A DNA stretch of 64,000 nt from Allonocardiopsis opalescens (GTDB lineage Bacteria; Actinomycetota; Actinomycetes; Streptosporangiales; Streptosporangiaceae). This document shows positions 22,213 to 32,718 of the stretch, piece after piece (the stretch's first letter is position 1; every line of letters starts with the position of its first letter). The translations under genes were made by a program, and so were the position numbers. A model generated the notes under the pieces. The model ran no database searches. It had not been told where the DNA came from and worked only from the letters and a program-made list of their open reading frames with translations. The stretch is taken from NCBI RefSeq assembly GCF_003002095.1, contig NZ_PVZC01000001.1, forward strand, positions 868,001-932,000. The letters are read 5' to 3'.

Positions 22213-23160
22213 ATGGGCGAGATCCTGGTCCTCGTCGACCACATCGACGGCGAGGTCAAGAAGGCCGGCCTGGAGCTGCTGACCCTGGCGCGCTCGCTCG
22301 GCGAGCCCTCGGCGGTCTGGATCGGCGAGGGCCTCGACGCCGGGCGGCCGGTGCTGGCCGAGCACGGCGCCGCGAAGGTGTACGCGGCCGACGCCGCGCT
22401 GAACGAGTACGTCACCGCGCCGCGCGCCGAGCTGCTGGCCCGGCTGGTGGCCGACAAGGCGCCCGCCGCGGTGCTGGTCAGCGCCACCCCCGAGAACAAG
22501 GAGGTGGCCGGCCGGCTGGCGGTCAGGCTCGGCTCCGGTGTGCTCACCGACGTCGTCGCCGTCGACGCCGACCTGGTCGCCGAGCACTCCATCTTCGGCG
22601 GCGCGATGCGCAGCCGCTCCAAGGTGGCCTCGGGCACGCCGGTCATCGCGGTGCGGCCCAACTCGGTGGCGGTGCAGCCGTCCCCGGCCGCGGCCGAGGT
22701 GGAGCAGGTCGCCGTCGAGCTGTCCGAGGCCGCCAAGGGCGCCCGGGTGCTGGAGCGGGTCGTCCAGGAGAAGGGCGAGCGGCCGGAGCTGACCGAGGCG
22801 GGCATCGTGGTCTCCGGCGGGCGCGGCGTGGGCAACGCCGAGAACTTCGCTGTCATCGAGCGGCTGGCCGACTCCCTGGGCGCCGCCGTGGGCGCCTCGC
22901 GGGCCGCCACCGACGCCGGCTGGTACCCGCACGCCTTCCAGGTCGGCCAGACCGGCAAGACGGTCGCCCCGCAGCTGTACGTGGCGGTGGGCATCTCCGG
23001 CGCCATCCAGCACCGGGCCGGCATGCAGACCTCGAAGACGATCGTCGCGGTGAACAAGGACGCCGAGGCGCCCATCTTCGACCTGGTCGACTACGGGGTC
23101 GTCGGCGACCTCTTCCAGGTGGTGCCCCAGCTCACCGAGGAGATCGAGAAGCGCAAGTAG
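22213..23160 (+). CDS. etfA: Electron transfer flavoprotein, alpha subunit
   Basis: 315 residues. It begins MGEILVLVDHIDGEVKKAGLE; the C-terminal FAD-binding domain shows VSGGRGVG, GASRAATDAGW, VGQTGKTVAPQLYVAVGISGAIQH and VAVNKDAEAPIF. The ribosome site GGGAGGGA lies 9 nt before the ATG. It is the second gene of the etfBA operon, ended by a strong hairpin 15 bp after the stop. Confidence 0.95.
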   Translation: MGEILVLVDHIDGEVKKAGLELLTLARSLGEPSAVWIGEGLDAGRPVLAEHGAAKVYAADAALNEYVTAPRAELLARLVADKAPAAVLVSATPENKEVAGRLAVRLGSGVLTDVVAVDADLVAEHSIFGGAMRSRSKVASGTPVIAVRPNSVAVQPSPAAAEVEQVAVELSEAAKGARVLERVVQEKGERPELTEAGIVVSGGRGVGNAENFAVIERLADSLGAAVGASRAATDAGWYPHAFQVGQTGKTVAPQLYVAVGISGAIQHRAGMQTSKTIVAVNKDAEAPIFDLVDYGVVGDLFQVVPQLTEEIEKRK

Positions 23161-23175
23161 CGCGGACGCGCGTGC

Positions 23176-23209
23176 CGAGGGGCCGCTCCCGGACGGGAGC
23201 GGCCCCTCG
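23176..23209. terminator. Bidirectional terminator, etfA / anti-sigma gene
   Basis: A perfect 15-bp inverted repeat, CGAGGGGCCGCTCCC with its complement around a GGAC loop, placed between two convergent genes (stops at 23160 and 23234). Confidence 0.85.
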
Positions 23210-23233
23210 CCGTTCCTGCGGCCGGCCCGGCGC

Positions 23234-24184
23234 TCAGCCGTGCTGGTCCTCCTCGTTCACCCACAGCAGCACGACGCCGCCCGCGAGCGTGGCCACGTCG
23301 TTGACGTACCAGTCGTCGGTGACCTCGCCGGCCTCGATCGCCTCGTTCTCCGCGTCGAACATCCCGCGCAGCTCATAGGTCCAGCCGTGCGACTCGACGG
23401 TCTCCCGCGCCTCGCCCAGCGTCATGCCGTACAGGCTGTTCAGCACCTCCCGCTGCTCGGGGGTGACGATGGGCGCGTCGCCGGGGTTCGCGTCGCTCTC
23501 GAAGCCCTCGGCGCCCTCGGGGGCGCCCTCGCCGCCCTCCTCGGCGGTGGCGGCGCGGCCGAAGACGACGTGCGCGTAGCTGTCGAACTCCTCGGGGATG
23601 CGCAGGCCGACGTCGCACGGGCCGATACCGCCGCCGTACTCGGAGCCGCACTCGCCCGGCGCCTCGATGATCTCGATGCTCCGGCCGCCGCCGACGTCGC
23701 CCGTCTCCATGAAGACGATGGTGCCGACGCTCGACGGCTCGACCGGGGCCAGGCTCAGCTCGATGTCGTAGCCGGCCGCGGCCAGTTCCTCGGTGAAGCG
23801 CTCGGTGTCGGCCAGCGGGTCGACCACCCGCACCTCGACGTAGTCGCCGTCCTCGGTGATCTCCAGCGCCTGCGCGGGGGCCGGGCCGACCGGCACCGGG
23901 ATCGGCGCCGTTCCGGGATCGGCCGGGGGCAGCAGCATGGTCGCGCCGAACGCGCCGGCGGTCAGCGCGGCCGCGGCGGGCACGGCGATCAGCAGCCGCC
24001 GCCGCCACGGTGAGGGCCGCCGCTGGGGCACGTCGGGCGCGGTCCCGGGACGCGGGGTGTCGATGATCATGGTGCGCAGCTCCTGGGCCACGTCCCCTTC
24101 GGGGTCGGCGGCGGCGATGGCGGTGTGGGTGCGGTACGGGGCGAGCAGGGCGACCAGGCGGTCCTGGTCGTCTCGGGACGTCAT
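23234..24184 (-). CDS. Membrane protein paired with ECF sigma factor (putative anti-sigma)
   Basis: 316 residues: an N-terminal cytoplasmic part (1-60, DDQDRLVALLAPYR and DVAQELRTMI), one membrane helix (about 63-86) and a C-terminal extracytoplasmic domain rich in Asp/Glu/Gly with two cysteines (ECGSEYGGGIGPCDVG) and a PASTA-like end (MTLGEARETVESHGWTYELR). It starts 13 bp after the sigma-factor stop. That coupling and topology suggest a regulator of the sigma factor, but no zinc-finger anti-sigma HXXXCXXC motif is present, so the assignment is by position. Confidence 0.7.
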   Translation of the reverse strand: MTSRDDQDRLVALLAPYRTHTAIAAADPEGDVAQELRTMIIDTPRPGTAPDVPQRRPSPWRRRLLIAVPAAAALTAGAFGATMLLPPADPGTAPIPVPVGPAPAQALEITEDGDYVEVRVVDPLADTERFTEELAAAGYDIELSLAPVEPSSVGTIVFMETGDVGGGRSIEIIEAPGECGSEYGGGIGPCDVGLRIPEEFDSYAHVVFGRAATAEEGGEGAPEGAEGFESDANPGDAPIVTPEQREVLNSLYGMTLGEARETVESHGWTYELRGMFDAENEAIEAGEVTDDWYVNDVATLAGGVVLLWVNEEDQHG

Positions 24185-24197
24185 GGCGGTTGCCTCC

Positions 24198-24773
24198 TCA
24201 GGTGGTCACGGACGAGGCGGTGCGAGCGGCGGGCAGGCCGTCGGCCGCCACGCCCGCCGCGCGCAGCGCCTTGGCGAAGCGGCGCCGGGCGCGGTGCAGC
24301 CGGATCCGGGCGGCGTTGGCCGAGCAGCCGAGCGCGACGGCGAGGCCGGCGGAGTCCAGTCCCTCCCAGGCGACCAGCCGCAGCAGCTCCTGGTCGCCGT
24401 CGTGCAGCGAGCGGAAGACCCGGCCGATCTCGGCCAGCTCCCCGGTCGCGGCATCGGCCTCGACGACGGGGTGCCGCGCCAGTTCGGCGCCGAGCCGGGC
24501 GGCCAGGTCGCCGTGGCGCCGCGCGCCGCGGCGGTGGTTGGCCAGCACCCGGCGGGCGACGCCGAACAGCCACGGCCGCGCCTGGTCCCCGGGCGGGACG
24601 TCGCCGATGCGGTGCCAGGCGGTCAGGAAGGTGTCGGCGACGACGTCGGCCGCCTCCTGCGGCTGAGAGGTGCGGCGCAGCGCGTAGCCGAGGATGTCCC
24701 GGTAGCACGCGGTGTACAGGGCGTCGAAGCGGGCGGCCGGGTCGCTTCGCGGCGAGGGGGCGGCGCGGGCCAA
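24198..24773 (-). CDS. ECF-type RNA polymerase sigma factor
   Basis: 191 residues from the TTG at 24773, preceded at ideal distance by GAAGGAG; the in-frame ATG at 24899 would add 42 Pro/Arg-rich residues and lies in the promoter of the divergent cysteine desulfurase gene, so I reject it. Region 2 is at about 15-80 (ALYTACYRDILGYALRRT, AADVVADTFLTAWHRI) and region 4 at about 115-170 (LRLVAWEGLDSAGLAVALGCSANAARIRLHRARRRF). It forms a two-gene unit with the membrane protein that follows. Confidence 0.88.
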   Translation of the reverse strand: MARAAPSPRSDPAARFDALYTACYRDILGYALRRTSQPQEAADVVADTFLTAWHRIGDVPPGDQARPWLFGVARRVLANHRRGARRHGDLAARLGAELARHPVVEADAATGELAEIGRVFRSLHDGDQELLRLVAWEGLDSAGLAVALGCSANAARIRLHRARRRFAKALRAAGVAADGLPAARTASSVTT

Positions 24774-24913
24774 GGCTTCTCCTTCGGTCGGTCGGAGGGA
24801 GGGCCGCGCCCCGGGGCGCGTGGCGGGCGTCGAGGAGGGCGGCCTGTGCCCCGTACATGTCCGGCGGGGCGGCCGCGTTTCACCCCGATCCGCCGACATA
24901 TCCTGGGCGCATC

Positions 24914-26095
24914 ATGGCTTACCTGGACCACGCCGCCACCACCCCGATGCGGGCCGAGGCGGTCGCCGCGATGACGGCCGAGCTGAACCGGCTCGGCAAC
25001 CCGTCCTCCCTGCACGCCGCCGGGCGGGCCGCCCGGCGCGTGGTGGAGGAGGCCCGCGAGGCCGTCGCCGAGGCCGTCGGCGCCCGGCCCGGCGACGTCG
25101 TGTTCACCAGCGGCGGCACCGAGGCCGACAACCTCGCGGTCAAGGGGCTGTACTGGTCGCGCCGGGCCGCCGAGCCCGCGCGGCGCCGCGTCCTGGTCGG
25201 CGCGGCCGAGCACCACGCCGTGCTGGACGCCGCGCACTGGCTGGCCGAGCACGAGGGCGCCGTCGTGGAGGAGCTGCCCGTCGACCGGCTCGGCCGGACC
25301 TCACCCGAGGTGCTGGCCGCCGCGATCGAGCGCGCCCCCGGCGAGGTCGCCGTCGTGTCGGTGATGTGGGCCAACAACGAGATCGGCACCGTCCAGCCCG
25401 TCCACGAGCTGGCCGCCGTCGCCCGCCGGCACGGAGTGCCCTTCCACACCGACGCCGTGCAGGCCGTCGGCCGGCTGCCGGTCGACTTCGCCGCCAGCGG
25501 CGCCGCCGCGCTCAGCCTCACCGCGCACAAGCTCGGCGGCCCCGTCGGCATCGGCGCGCTGCTGCTGGACCGCGGGATCGACCCCGTGCCGGTGCTGCAC
25601 GGCGGCGGGCAGGAGCGCGACGTGCGCTCGGGCACCCTGCCCACCGCGCTGCTGGCCGGCTTCGCCGCCGCGGTACGGCTCGCGGTGGCCGAGCGGGCCG
25701 AACAGGCCCGGCGGCTGCGCGCGCTGAGCGCCGCGCTGCTGGACGGGGTGCGCGCGGCCGTGCCCGACGCCGAGCTCAACGGCGACCCCGAGCCGGGCGA
25801 CGCCCACCGCCTGCCCGGCAATGTGCACCTGTCGTTCCCGGGCTGCGAGGGAGACGCGCTGCTGATGCTGCTGGACGCCCAGGGCATCGCCTGCTCCACC
25901 GGCTCCGCCTGCTCGGCCGGGGTCACCCAGGCCAGCCACGTGCTGCTGGCCATGGGCGCCGACCCCGACACCGCGCGCGGCTCGCTGCGGTTCAGCCTCG
26001 GCCACGGCTCCACCGAGGCCGAGGTGGCGGAGCTGGCCGCGGCGATCGGGCCGGCCGTGGCCAGGGCGCGCCGCGCCGCGGCCGCGCGCACCTGA
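24914..26095 (+). CDS. Cysteine desulfurase (class V aminotransferase family)
   Basis: 393 residues. A PLP enzyme that moves sulfur from cysteine onto an active-site cysteine as persulfide. Signatures: YLDHAATTP at the start, TSGGTEADNLA, AAEHHAVLD, PLP lysine 206 in LTAHKLGGP, and the nucleophile Cys333 in STGSACSAG. ATG at 24914; there is no good ribosome site, so translation may be from a short or leaderless transcript. With mnmA nearby it is the likely sulfur donor for tRNA 2-thiouridine, as inferred from the conserved pairing of such genes. Confidence 0.93.
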   Translation: MAYLDHAATTPMRAEAVAAMTAELNRLGNPSSLHAAGRAARRVVEEAREAVAEAVGARPGDVVFTSGGTEADNLAVKGLYWSRRAAEPARRRVLVGAAEHHAVLDAAHWLAEHEGAVVEELPVDRLGRTSPEVLAAAIERAPGEVAVVSVMWANNEIGTVQPVHELAAVARRHGVPFHTDAVQAVGRLPVDFAASGAAALSLTAHKLGGPVGIGALLLDRGIDPVPVLHGGGQERDVRSGTLPTALLAGFAAAVRLAVAERAEQARRLRALSAALLDGVRAAVPDAELNGDPEPGDAHRLPGNVHLSFPGCEGDALLMLLDAQGIACSTGSACSAGVTQASHVLLAMGADPDTARGSLRFSLGHGSTEAEVAELAAAIGPAVARARRAAAART

Positions 26096-26107
26096 GCCGT
26101 CCGGGGG

Positions 26108-27160
26108 TCACTTCACGTACGGGGCGAGCGCGCGCCACTCCGGGTCCAGGAAGCCCGCCACCTTGGCGCGGCCCTCGCTCCACTGCGAGGCGAGCTTCTC
26201 CAGTCGCTCCACCACGTCGGACGCGGGGTCGCAGTACAGCCGGAGCACCTGGCTGCCGTTGCCGGTCTGGTAGAACACCAGCGCGCCGTCCTCGCCCGCC
26301 TCCGCCTCCAGCGCGGCCCGGAATGCCTCCAGGGCGGCGGCCGAGCCGCCCGCGGGCAGGCCGTCGCGGCCCGACTCCGCGTAGGGCACCTGCACGGTGA
26401 CGTGCAGGTCGTGAACGGGGAAGTCGCGGCGGCGCAGCGGGAAGCGCAGCGCCACCAGCACCGACTTTCCCAGCGGGGTGCGGCCCTGGCCGCTGCGCCA
26501 CGGCCCGCCGAGCATCCCGGCCAGCTGCTCGACGACCGACGGCAGGCTCGCGGCGGGCACCGGGTCCACCGGCGGCGCCTCCGCGCCGCGCACCGCGCCC
26601 AGCCAGCGCGCCGCGGTGTCCTCGCCCAGTGCCAGCGCCATGACGTGCGCCGCGATGGCGTCGCGGACCTCCTCGGGCAGGAAGGCGAAGTCGGGGTGGT
26701 AGACGGAGCCGTCGATGCGGTCGCCGTTCACCCGGACCGCCACCCGGGTGTGGCTCAGGTCGAGTTCGTGGCCGTCCCAGTCCAGGGCGCCGGCCAGCCG
26801 CTCGGGAGCGGGCGGCCGGGAGGCGTGGAAGGTCCAGCCCTCGGTGGCGGGGGCGGAGCGCCGCCAGCGCTCGGTGGCGGCGCGCAGCGCGTCGTCGCCG
26901 CCGGGGCTGAGCACCAGGCGGTGGCCCTCGCCGCCGTCTGCGGGATCGACCTCCCAGGCCAGCCCGGGGTGGATGCGGTGCACGCGCTCGGTGAGCTCGT
27001 CGGCCAGCGGACCGGCGAAGCCGTGCGCGGGCGCGGCGTCGGGCTCCCGGTCGGCCAGCGCGCGGGAGACGTCGGCGTGGCGGGCGGACCACCAGGCCCA
27101 GAACTCGGCGATCGCCGCGGAGGCGTCGGGCGCCGGCTTCCGCCGACGGAACAGACCCAT
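26108..27160 (-). CDS. Conserved hypothetical protein
   Basis: 350 residues from the ATG at 27160 (MGLFRRRKPAPD; GGAAGG about 10 nt upstream). No signal peptide or membrane helix. A mixed alpha/beta sequence with AIAEFWAWWSARHADVSRAL near the N-terminus, LDWDGHELDLSHTRVAVRVNGDRIDGSVYHPDF in the middle, and a C-terminal half with VLVALRFPLRRRDFPVHDLHVTVQVPY. I do not recognise a catalytic motif. It lies convergent between cysteine desulfurase and divergent from mnmA; the context suggests a conserved actinobacterial gene with no known function. Confidence 0.75.
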   Translation of the reverse strand: MGLFRRRKPAPDASAAIAEFWAWWSARHADVSRALADREPDAAPAHGFAGPLADELTERVHRIHPGLAWEVDPADGGEGHRLVLSPGGDDALRAATERWRRSAPATEGWTFHASRPPAPERLAGALDWDGHELDLSHTRVAVRVNGDRIDGSVYHPDFAFLPEEVRDAIAAHVMALALGEDTAARWLGAVRGAEAPPVDPVPAASLPSVVEQLAGMLGGPWRSGQGRTPLGKSVLVALRFPLRRRDFPVHDLHVTVQVPYAESGRDGLPAGGSAAALEAFRAALEAEAGEDGALVFYQTGNGSQVLRLYCDPASDVVERLEKLASQWSEGRAKVAGFLDPEWRALAPYVK

Positions 27161-27333
27161 GATCGGATGACCTTCCTGTCCGGATCCTCGTCCAGTCCCT
27201 GGCCGATCCGGCCAGGGTACGGCGTCGGCGCCCCCGGCGGAGCCGGCCGGGTGAAACGGTGGCAGCGGGCGACCGGTGAAACCCGAAAACGGCGTCGGCG
27301 GCGGAGCGGGCACGACATACCCTGGGAGATGCT

Positions 27334-28479
27334 ATGTCGAACTCACCGGTGACCCCCACCCCGCCGCCCGCGCGGCCGCTGCGCGTACTCGCCGCCATGT
27401 CCGGCGGCGTCGACTCCGCCGTGGCCGCGGCCCGCGCCGCCGAGGCCGGGCACGACGTGGTCGGCGTGCACCTGGCGCTGTCCAAGAACCCCTCCTCGTA
27501 CCGCACCGGCGCGCGCGGCTGCTGCACCGTCGAGGACTCCCGCGACGCCCGCCGCGCCGCCGACGCCATCGGCATCCCGTTCTACGTCTGGGACATGGCC
27601 GAGGAGTTCGACCGCGACGTGGTGCGCGACTTCGTCAGCGAGTACGCCGCCGGGCGCACCCCCAACCCGTGCCTGCGCTGCAATGAGAAGATCAAGTTCG
27701 CGGCGGTACTTGACCGCGCGGTCGCGCTCGGCTTCGACGCCGTCTGCACCGGCCACCACGCCCGGCTGCTCGGCGGCGTGCTGCACCGCAGCGTCGACAC
27801 CGCCAAGGACCAGTCCTACGTGCTCGCGGTGCTGCGCCCCGACCAGCTGGCGCGGGCGATGTTCCCGCTCGGCGACGTCACCAAGGACGAGGTCAGGCGC
27901 GAGGCGGCGCGGCGCGGCCTGGCCGTGGCCGACAAGCCCGACAGCCACGACGTCTGCTTCATCGCCGACGGCGACACCGCCGGCTTCCTCGGCCGCCGCC
28001 TCGGCTCGGCCCCCGGCCCGGTGGTCGACGCCTCCGGCGAGGTCGTCGGGCGCCACGACGGCGCCTACGCCTACACGGTGGGGCAGCGGCGCGGCCTGAA
28101 CCTCGGCGGCGGCACCGTCGACCGCCGCTACGTGCTGTCCATCGAGCCGGTCAGCAACACCGTGCGGGTCGGCCCGGCCGAGGCGCTGGACGTCGACGAG
28201 ATCACCGCGGAGCGGCCGGTGTGGTCGGGCGGCCCGGCGCCGTCGGAGCCGGTCCGGTGCCAGGTGCAGCTGCGCGCCCACGGCGAGGTGCACCCCTGCA
28301 CCGCCCGGCTCGACGGCGGGCTGCTGCGCATCCGGCTCGACGCGCCCGCGCGGGGGGTGGCCGCCGGGCAGGCGGCCGTGCTCTACGACGAGGCGACCGG
28401 CACCGCCGTGCTCGGCTCGGGCACCATCAGCGCCACCCGGAGCGCGCGGGCCGAACCGGCCTCCTCGCCCGCGATGTGA
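27334..28479 (+). CDS. mnmA: tRNA-specific 2-thiouridylase
   Basis: 381 residues. It thiolates U34 of Glu, Gln and Lys tRNAs using sulfur relayed from cysteine desulfurase. The PP-loop is [26 protein letters not shown] carries the nucleophile cysteine, [10 protein letters not shown] the persulfide cysteine, and DQSYVLAVL and [10 protein letters not shown] are family hallmarks. ATG at 27334 with GGGAG just upstream. A GCCTVED segment replaces the shorter loop of the E. coli enzyme, as in other actinobacteria. Confidence 0.95.
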   Translation: MSNSPVTPTPPPARPLRVLAAMSGGVDSAVAAARAAEAGHDVVGVHLALSKNPSSYRTGARGCCTVEDSRDARRAADAIGIPFYVWDMAEEFDRDVVRDFVSEYAAGRTPNPCLRCNEKIKFAAVLDRAVALGFDAVCTGHHARLLGGVLHRSVDTAKDQSYVLAVLRPDQLARAMFPLGDVTKDEVRREAARRGLAVADKPDSHDVCFIADGDTAGFLGRRLGSAPGPVVDASGEVVGRHDGAYAYTVGQRRGLNLGGGTVDRRYVLSIEPVSNTVRVGPAEALDVDEITAERPVWSGGPAPSEPVRCQVQLRAHGEVHPCTARLDGGLLRIRLDAPARGVAAGQAAVLYDEATGTAVLGSGTISATRSARAEPASSPAM

Positions 28480-28630
28480 GCTTCGCCCTTTTCGTCCCGA
28501 ATGCCGGTGTCGGCGGAAGTTAGGTAAGGCATATCATCATTGGCATGCTGCCAGGTGGGCCGGACCGGCCGTGCGGGACCGCGGGCGGCCGCGGCCCCGG
28601 CACCGCCGCCCGCCGTGCGGGGCGGGCGTG

Positions 28631-29149
28631 ATGGACGAGTACCCCTTCCTCGCCGGGCTGCCGTTCTGGGTGGTCTACCTGTCGCTGTTCGGAATCGTCT
28701 TCGCCCGCGCGCAGGCCACCTACTGGATCGGCCGCGCCGCGGCGGCGGGGCTGCACCGCTCGCGCCTGGGCGGCCGGATCGAGGGGGGCAGGCTGGGCCG
28801 CGCCGAGCGGATCATCGGCCGCTTCGGCCCGCCCGCGGTCACCCTCTCCTTCATGACCGTCGGCATCCAGACCGCGGTGAACGCCACCGCGGGCGCGATG
28901 CGGATGCCCTTCGGTCGCTACCTGCTCGCCCTGGTCCCCGGCTGCCTGATCTGGGCCGGCATCTACAGCACCGTGGGCATGGCCGCGCTGTGGGCCTGGC
29001 TGCGGCTGCTCGCCGGCTCGCCCGCGGGCGCCGCCGCCGTGGCGGCCGCCGCGGCCGCGGCCGTCGCCGCCGCGGTGTGGTGGCGCATCGCCCGGCGCCG
29101 CCGCGCCCGCGCCGAACCCGAGCGCGAGCCGGTACCGCCCGCGCGCTGA
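28631..29149 (+). CDS. DedA-family membrane protein
   Basis: 172 residues from the ATG at 28631. Several membrane segments (FWVVYLSLFGIVFARAQATYWIG at 12-34, YLLALVPGCLIWAGIYSTVGM, and an Ala-rich helix at about 140-157). The FGPPAVTLSFMTVG and NATAGAMRMPFGRYL region matches the VTT/SNARE-associated core of DedA proteins, which are implicated in lipid flipping and membrane homeostasis. It is shorter than typical DedA and ends in a basic tail. Upstream there is an incomplete iron-box-like sequence (see findings). Confidence 0.75.
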   Translation: MDEYPFLAGLPFWVVYLSLFGIVFARAQATYWIGRAAAAGLHRSRLGGRIEGGRLGRAERIIGRFGPPAVTLSFMTVGIQTAVNATAGAMRMPFGRYLLALVPGCLIWAGIYSTVGMAALWAWLRLLAGSPAGAAAVAAAAAAAVAAAVWWRIARRRRARAEPEREPVPPAR

Positions 29150-29204
29150 GCGCCCCGCCCCGCGGCACGCCGCCGCACCCGCGCACGCTCTAAGCTGTGG
29201 CCTC

Positions 29205-30248
29205 GTGAGCGAGCAGCGCGAATACCCCTGGGGCCCGGCCGCCGCGACCGGTGTGGGCTCCCTGCCGGGCGAGGACCCCGCCGAGGCGGTCCGGATCGTC
29301 TTCGGCGAGCTGCCCGAGCTGCCGCACCTCCCCGAACTGCCCGCCCGCGGCGTCGGCGCCGACATGGTCGGGCGCACCGCGGGCATGCTGGTGGAGATCC
29401 CGGTCGAGGTGCGCCCGTCGGGCTGGCGGGTCGCCGACCGCCCCGGCCGCGACCTCGCCCGCGCCGCCTCCCACCTCGGCCGCGACCTCGACGCCCTCGA
29501 AGAGCACGCCGGCACCTACACCGGCCCGATGAAGATCCAGGTCGCGGGCGTGTGGACGCTGGCCGCCACCGTCGAGGGGCGCTCCGGCGACCGCCTGCTC
29601 GCCGACGGCGGCGCCGTGCGCGACCTCGCCGCCTCACTGGCCGAGGGCGTGGCCGCCCACATCGAGCGGGTCCGCCGCCGGGTGCCCGGCGCCCGGCTTC
29701 TGGTCCAGGTCGACGAACCCGCGCTGCCCGGCGTACTGGCCGGCACGGTCCCCACGGCCAGCGGCTTCGGCCGGCTGCGCGCCGTGCCGGAGCCCGATGC
29801 CGAGGACGCGCTGCGCACCCTGCTCGACGCCGTCCGCGCGGCCGGCGCCGCGCCCGCCGTGCACTGCTGCGCGCCCGGCGCCCCCATCGGGCTGCTGCGC
29901 GGGGCCGGCGCCGACGCCCTCTCCCTGGACCTGTCGCTGGTGCGGCGCGCCGACTACGACGCCATCGGCGCCGCCGTGGAGGCCGGCACCGGCTTCCTCC
30001 TCGGCGTCTTCCCTGGTACGGACGGTGGCGACACTCGCGTGCGCACCGCGGATTTGTCAGACCCGGCGGCTAACGTCTCAGTCATCCGGGAGTTGTGGCG
30101 CCGGCTCGGCTTCGCGCCCGACCAGCTCGCCCGGGCCGTGGCGGTCACCCCGGCCTGCGGGCTGGCCGGGGCGTCGCCCGGCCGCGCCCGCGCCGTGCTC
30201 GCCGCCTGCGTGCGGGGGGCGCGCGCGCTGCGCGACGCCCCGGAGTAG
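29205..30248 (+). CDS. MetE C-terminal-like (cobalamin-independent methionine synthase family) protein
   Basis: 347 residues from the GTG at 29205. The sequence matches only the catalytic C-terminal barrel of B12-independent methionine synthase: TGVGSLPGEDP at the start, VQVDEPALPGVLAG, VHCCAPGAP (His and Cys zinc-ligand positions) and VTPACGLAG (third cysteine ligand). Actinobacteria carry this stand-alone form next to ligA. A methyltransferase or demethylase on a thiol is likely; true methionine synthase activity is not proven by sequence. Confidence 0.82.
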   Translation: MSEQREYPWGPAAATGVGSLPGEDPAEAVRIVFGELPELPHLPELPARGVGADMVGRTAGMLVEIPVEVRPSGWRVADRPGRDLARAASHLGRDLDALEEHAGTYTGPMKIQVAGVWTLAATVEGRSGDRLLADGGAVRDLAASLAEGVAAHIERVRRRVPGARLLVQVDEPALPGVLAGTVPTASGFGRLRAVPEPDAEDALRTLLDAVRAAGAAPAVHCCAPGAPIGLLRGAGADALSLDLSLVRRADYDAIGAAVEAGTGFLLGVFPGTDGGDTRVRTADLSDPAANVSVIRELWRRLGFAPDQLARAVAVTPACGLAGASPGRARAVLAACVRGARALRDAPE

Positions 30249-30275
30249 CCGGCGGCCCGAGGTATGTGGGGGTAG

Positions 30276-32468
<2,193 letters not shown>

Positions 32469-32718
32469 GATTCGGGGCACCCCTTTTCACGTAGGGCAAC
32501 TGATCGGCCACCTCTGGTCATTCCACTGCCTAAACTGGACATACGGGTCCAATGATCCCGGATGTCGCGTGAACTAGTGGTAACACAAAGTGTGGAAGCA
32601 ACCGCGAGGGGTCGGCCGGCCCCTGGCGAACGCGGCTCTCCTCCCCGCCCCGGAGAACTCCGTGGGAGAACCGCCCACCGGCCCCAGCCGGGGCCTTCCC
32701 CAGAGCGCCGAGGACGTG
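32469..32718 (+). promoter_or_regulatory. Leader region of the first GGDEF-EAL gene
   Basis: 250 bp with lower GC than the surroundings, suitable for a promoter. Visible are TGGAC-ATACGG-GTCCA (about 32534-32549), a short inverted repeat next to a CCTAAACT patch. An in-frame GTG at 32590 could start a protein 43 residues longer. No exact promoter can be named. Confidence 0.4.

Noticed and set aside
24774-24899. ATG at 24899 as start of the ECF sigma factor
   Set aside because: It would add 42 low-complexity residues and has no ribosome site, whereas the TTG at 24773 has GAAGGAG at the right distance and gives a normal-length sigma factor.
28838-29200. Minus-strand frames in the DedA/metE-like region
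   Set aside because: They are Arg/Pro-rich, lack ribosome sites and lie antisense to genes with clear family motifs.
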